Assembly (NCBI GenBank): GCA_947573745.1
Contig: CANPGX010000010.1
Span: 1 to 15,402 of the forward strand
Length of the DNA: 15,402 nt
Source: an uncultured Erysipelotrichaceae bacterium
Lineage (GTDB): Bacteria; Bacillota_I; Bacilli_A; Erysipelotrichales; Coprobacillaceae
Reading direction: 5' to 3'
In this document: one piece after another, positions 14,101-15,402 of the stretch
Layout: each line of letters starts with the position of its first letter
Numbering within the stretch: the stretch's first letter is position 1
Translations under genes and position numbers: made by a program
The notes under the pieces: generated by a model
Seen by the model: only the letters and a program-made list of their open reading frames with translations
What the model was told of the DNA's origin: nothing
Databases searched by the model: none

Positions 14101-15402
14101 CTATTTTTTTAATAATTCTTCAAAAACAGATTCATAGGTTTCAGCGCTATTTTCCCAATCCAGCTTAGCTTGCATCGCATGAGATACCAGCGTATTCCAA
14201 TGATCTTTCTTTGCATAAATACTTAAAGCATAATCAATGATATTCATCATTTCATCTGCTTGATAATGGGTAAAACTAAAGCCTGTACCCGTCATTTCAT
14301 ATTCATTATAAGGGATAACACTATCTTTTAAACCCCCTGTCTCACGAACGATAGGGATAGTGCCATAACGAAGAGACATCATTTGCGATAAACCACATGG
14401 TTCAAAAAGAGATGGCATCAAGAACATATCACATCCAGCATAAATACGACATGATAAACCAAAATCATATTTAAGCTGAACTGACAATTGATCTGGATGA
14501 TATTTTTGTTGAGCAGCTAATGCTTCCTCATATTGACGATCACCCGCACCCAAAACCAAGACTTGAACATCACGTTTCATCAGTTCTTCCATCTTATTGA
14601 CGATAAGATCAATGCCCTTTTGCCACGTTAATCGTGTCACGATACCAATCAATGGTACATCCTCTCTTACAGGAAGTCCTACTTCTTTTTGCAACGCTAG
14701 TTTATTCGCTAATTTACCAGTTTGTACTGTATCTACATTGAAATGTGTTGTGATATGTGGATCTTTCATTGGATCATTAATATCATAATCAATGCCATTT
14801 AAAATACCATATAAATCGGCTCCACGCATATTAAGAATATACTGTAAACCTTCACCATACTCTGGTGTTAAGATTTCACGCGCATAAGTTGGACTTACCG
14901 TTGTTACAATATCACTGTAAACAATAGCTGCTTTCATCATATTTAAGCATCCATCATTGGAGCATTGTGGGTAAATTCTTTGATCTAAACCAAAGAGACT
15001 TCCTAAATAATTAGGATCACATTTTCCTTGATAAGCAATATTATGAATCGTAAAAACAATCTTAAAATTCTCATAATATTCATAACTCCAATATTTTTCT
15101 TTATATAAAGGTGCAATCATCGCTGTTTGCCAGTCATGAAGATGAACGATATCTGGTCTTAATTGTAAATGCCCAATAGCCTCTAAAACGGCATTATCAA
15201 AAAAAGCAAAGCGTTCTTCATCATCTTTATACCCATACAATCCAGCACGGCCAAAATACTCTTCATTATCAATAAAATAAAATGTTACCTGATCTAACAC
15301 TGCCTTAAAAACACCGCAATGTTTAACACGCCAACCAACATTAACACCAAAAGCCATGATATATTCCAATGTATCACCCATTTTCATATCGCGATATTTT
15401 GG
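14101..15402 (-). CDS. glgA: Glycogen synthase, ADP-glucose dependent (partial, 5' end outside window)
   Basis: This GT5-family glycosyltransferase extends alpha-1,4-glucan chains from ADP-glucose. The frame is open to the right edge, beginning PKYRDMKMGD, so 433 residues are visible and roughly the first 40-50, including the KTGGLADV motif, lie outside. Seen in order are LHDWQTAMIAPLY, VFTIHNIAYQGK, the INGIDYD acceptor segment, VTRLTWQKGIDLI opening the C-terminal GT-B domain, and MPSLFEPCGLSQMMSLRYGTIPIVRETGGLKDSV with the EPCGL and TGGL active-site residues. The protein ends in FEELLKK. An in-frame ATG at 15387 falls inside the family's N-terminal domain and is not the start. Neighbouring glycogen genes, if any, would lie upstream off the window; a terminator follows. 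Confidence 0.96.
   Translation of the reverse strand, partial: PKYRDMKMGDTLEYIMAFGVNVGWRVKHCGVFKAVLDQVTFYFIDNEEYFGRAGLYGYKDDEERFAFFDNAVLEAIGHLQLRPDIVHLHDWQTAMIAPLYKEKYWSYEYYENFKIVFTIHNIAYQGKCDPNYLGSLFGLDQRIYPQCSNDGCLNMMKAAIVYSDIVTTVSPTYAREILTPEYGEGLQYILNMRGADLYGILNGIDYDINDPMKDPHITTHFNVDTVQTGKLANKLALQKEVGLPVREDVPLIGIVTRLTWQKGIDLIVNKMEELMKRDVQVLVLGAGDRQYEEALAAQQKYHPDQLSVQLKYDFGLSCRIYAGCDMFLMPSLFEPCGLSQMMSLRYGTIPIVRETGGLKDSVIPYNEYEMTGTGFSFTHYQADEMMNIIDYALSIYAKKDHWNTLVSHAMQAKLDWENSAETYESVFEELLKK

Overview
The window is an AT-rich stretch of a low-GC Gram-positive (Bacillota) chromosome, and every gene I can support lies on the minus strand. Gene order from cysS to rpoC follows the Bacillus-type core locus: cysS, mrnC, rlmB, sigma factor, rpmG, secE, nusG, rplK, rplA, rplJ, rplL, a ybxB-like methyltransferase, rpoB, rpoC. 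Protein character (a Firmicutes-type RpoB and RpoC, Asn at the RpoB position where most bacteria have His526, no yacP, no cysE or gltX before cysS) would suit Erysipelotrichia or a relative. That placement is an inference, not a measured one.

Layout in the direction of transcription (right to left). The right edge holds the 3' part of glgA (glycogen synthase), closed by an intrinsic terminator. A promoter then drives a small unrecognised lipoprotein gene. Next is a T-box leader with a UGC (Cys) specifier and a terminator, controlling cysS; mrnC and rlmB overlap head to tail behind it, and a sigma-70 family factor follows 16 bases on. A promoter at the end of the sigma gene starts rpmG-secE-nusG, which ends in a strong terminator.

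A new promoter then starts rplK-rplA. Two near-identical hairpins, one in the rplK leader and one in the rplK-rplA gap, look like L1-binding mimics of 23S rRNA. The rplA-rplJ gap holds an L10-type leader followed by an attenuator-like terminator, then rplJ and rplL. After rplL comes another terminator, the ybxB-like methyltransferase gene, a separate promoter with a hairpin leader, and finally rpoB and the first 700 codons of rpoC, which runs off the left edge.

Together the genes supply transcription (RpoB, RpoC, NusG, sigma), translation (L33, L11, L1, L10, L7/L12, CysRS), rRNA maturation (Mini-III, RlmB, methyltransferase) and protein export (SecE). No mobile element, CRISPR array, tRNA or rRNA gene is visible. 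I do not see a wholly new system. The points most worth a second look are the unusual T-box acceptor sequence, the paired L1 sites, the natural Asn in the rifampicin pocket of RpoB, and the acidic RpoB tail.
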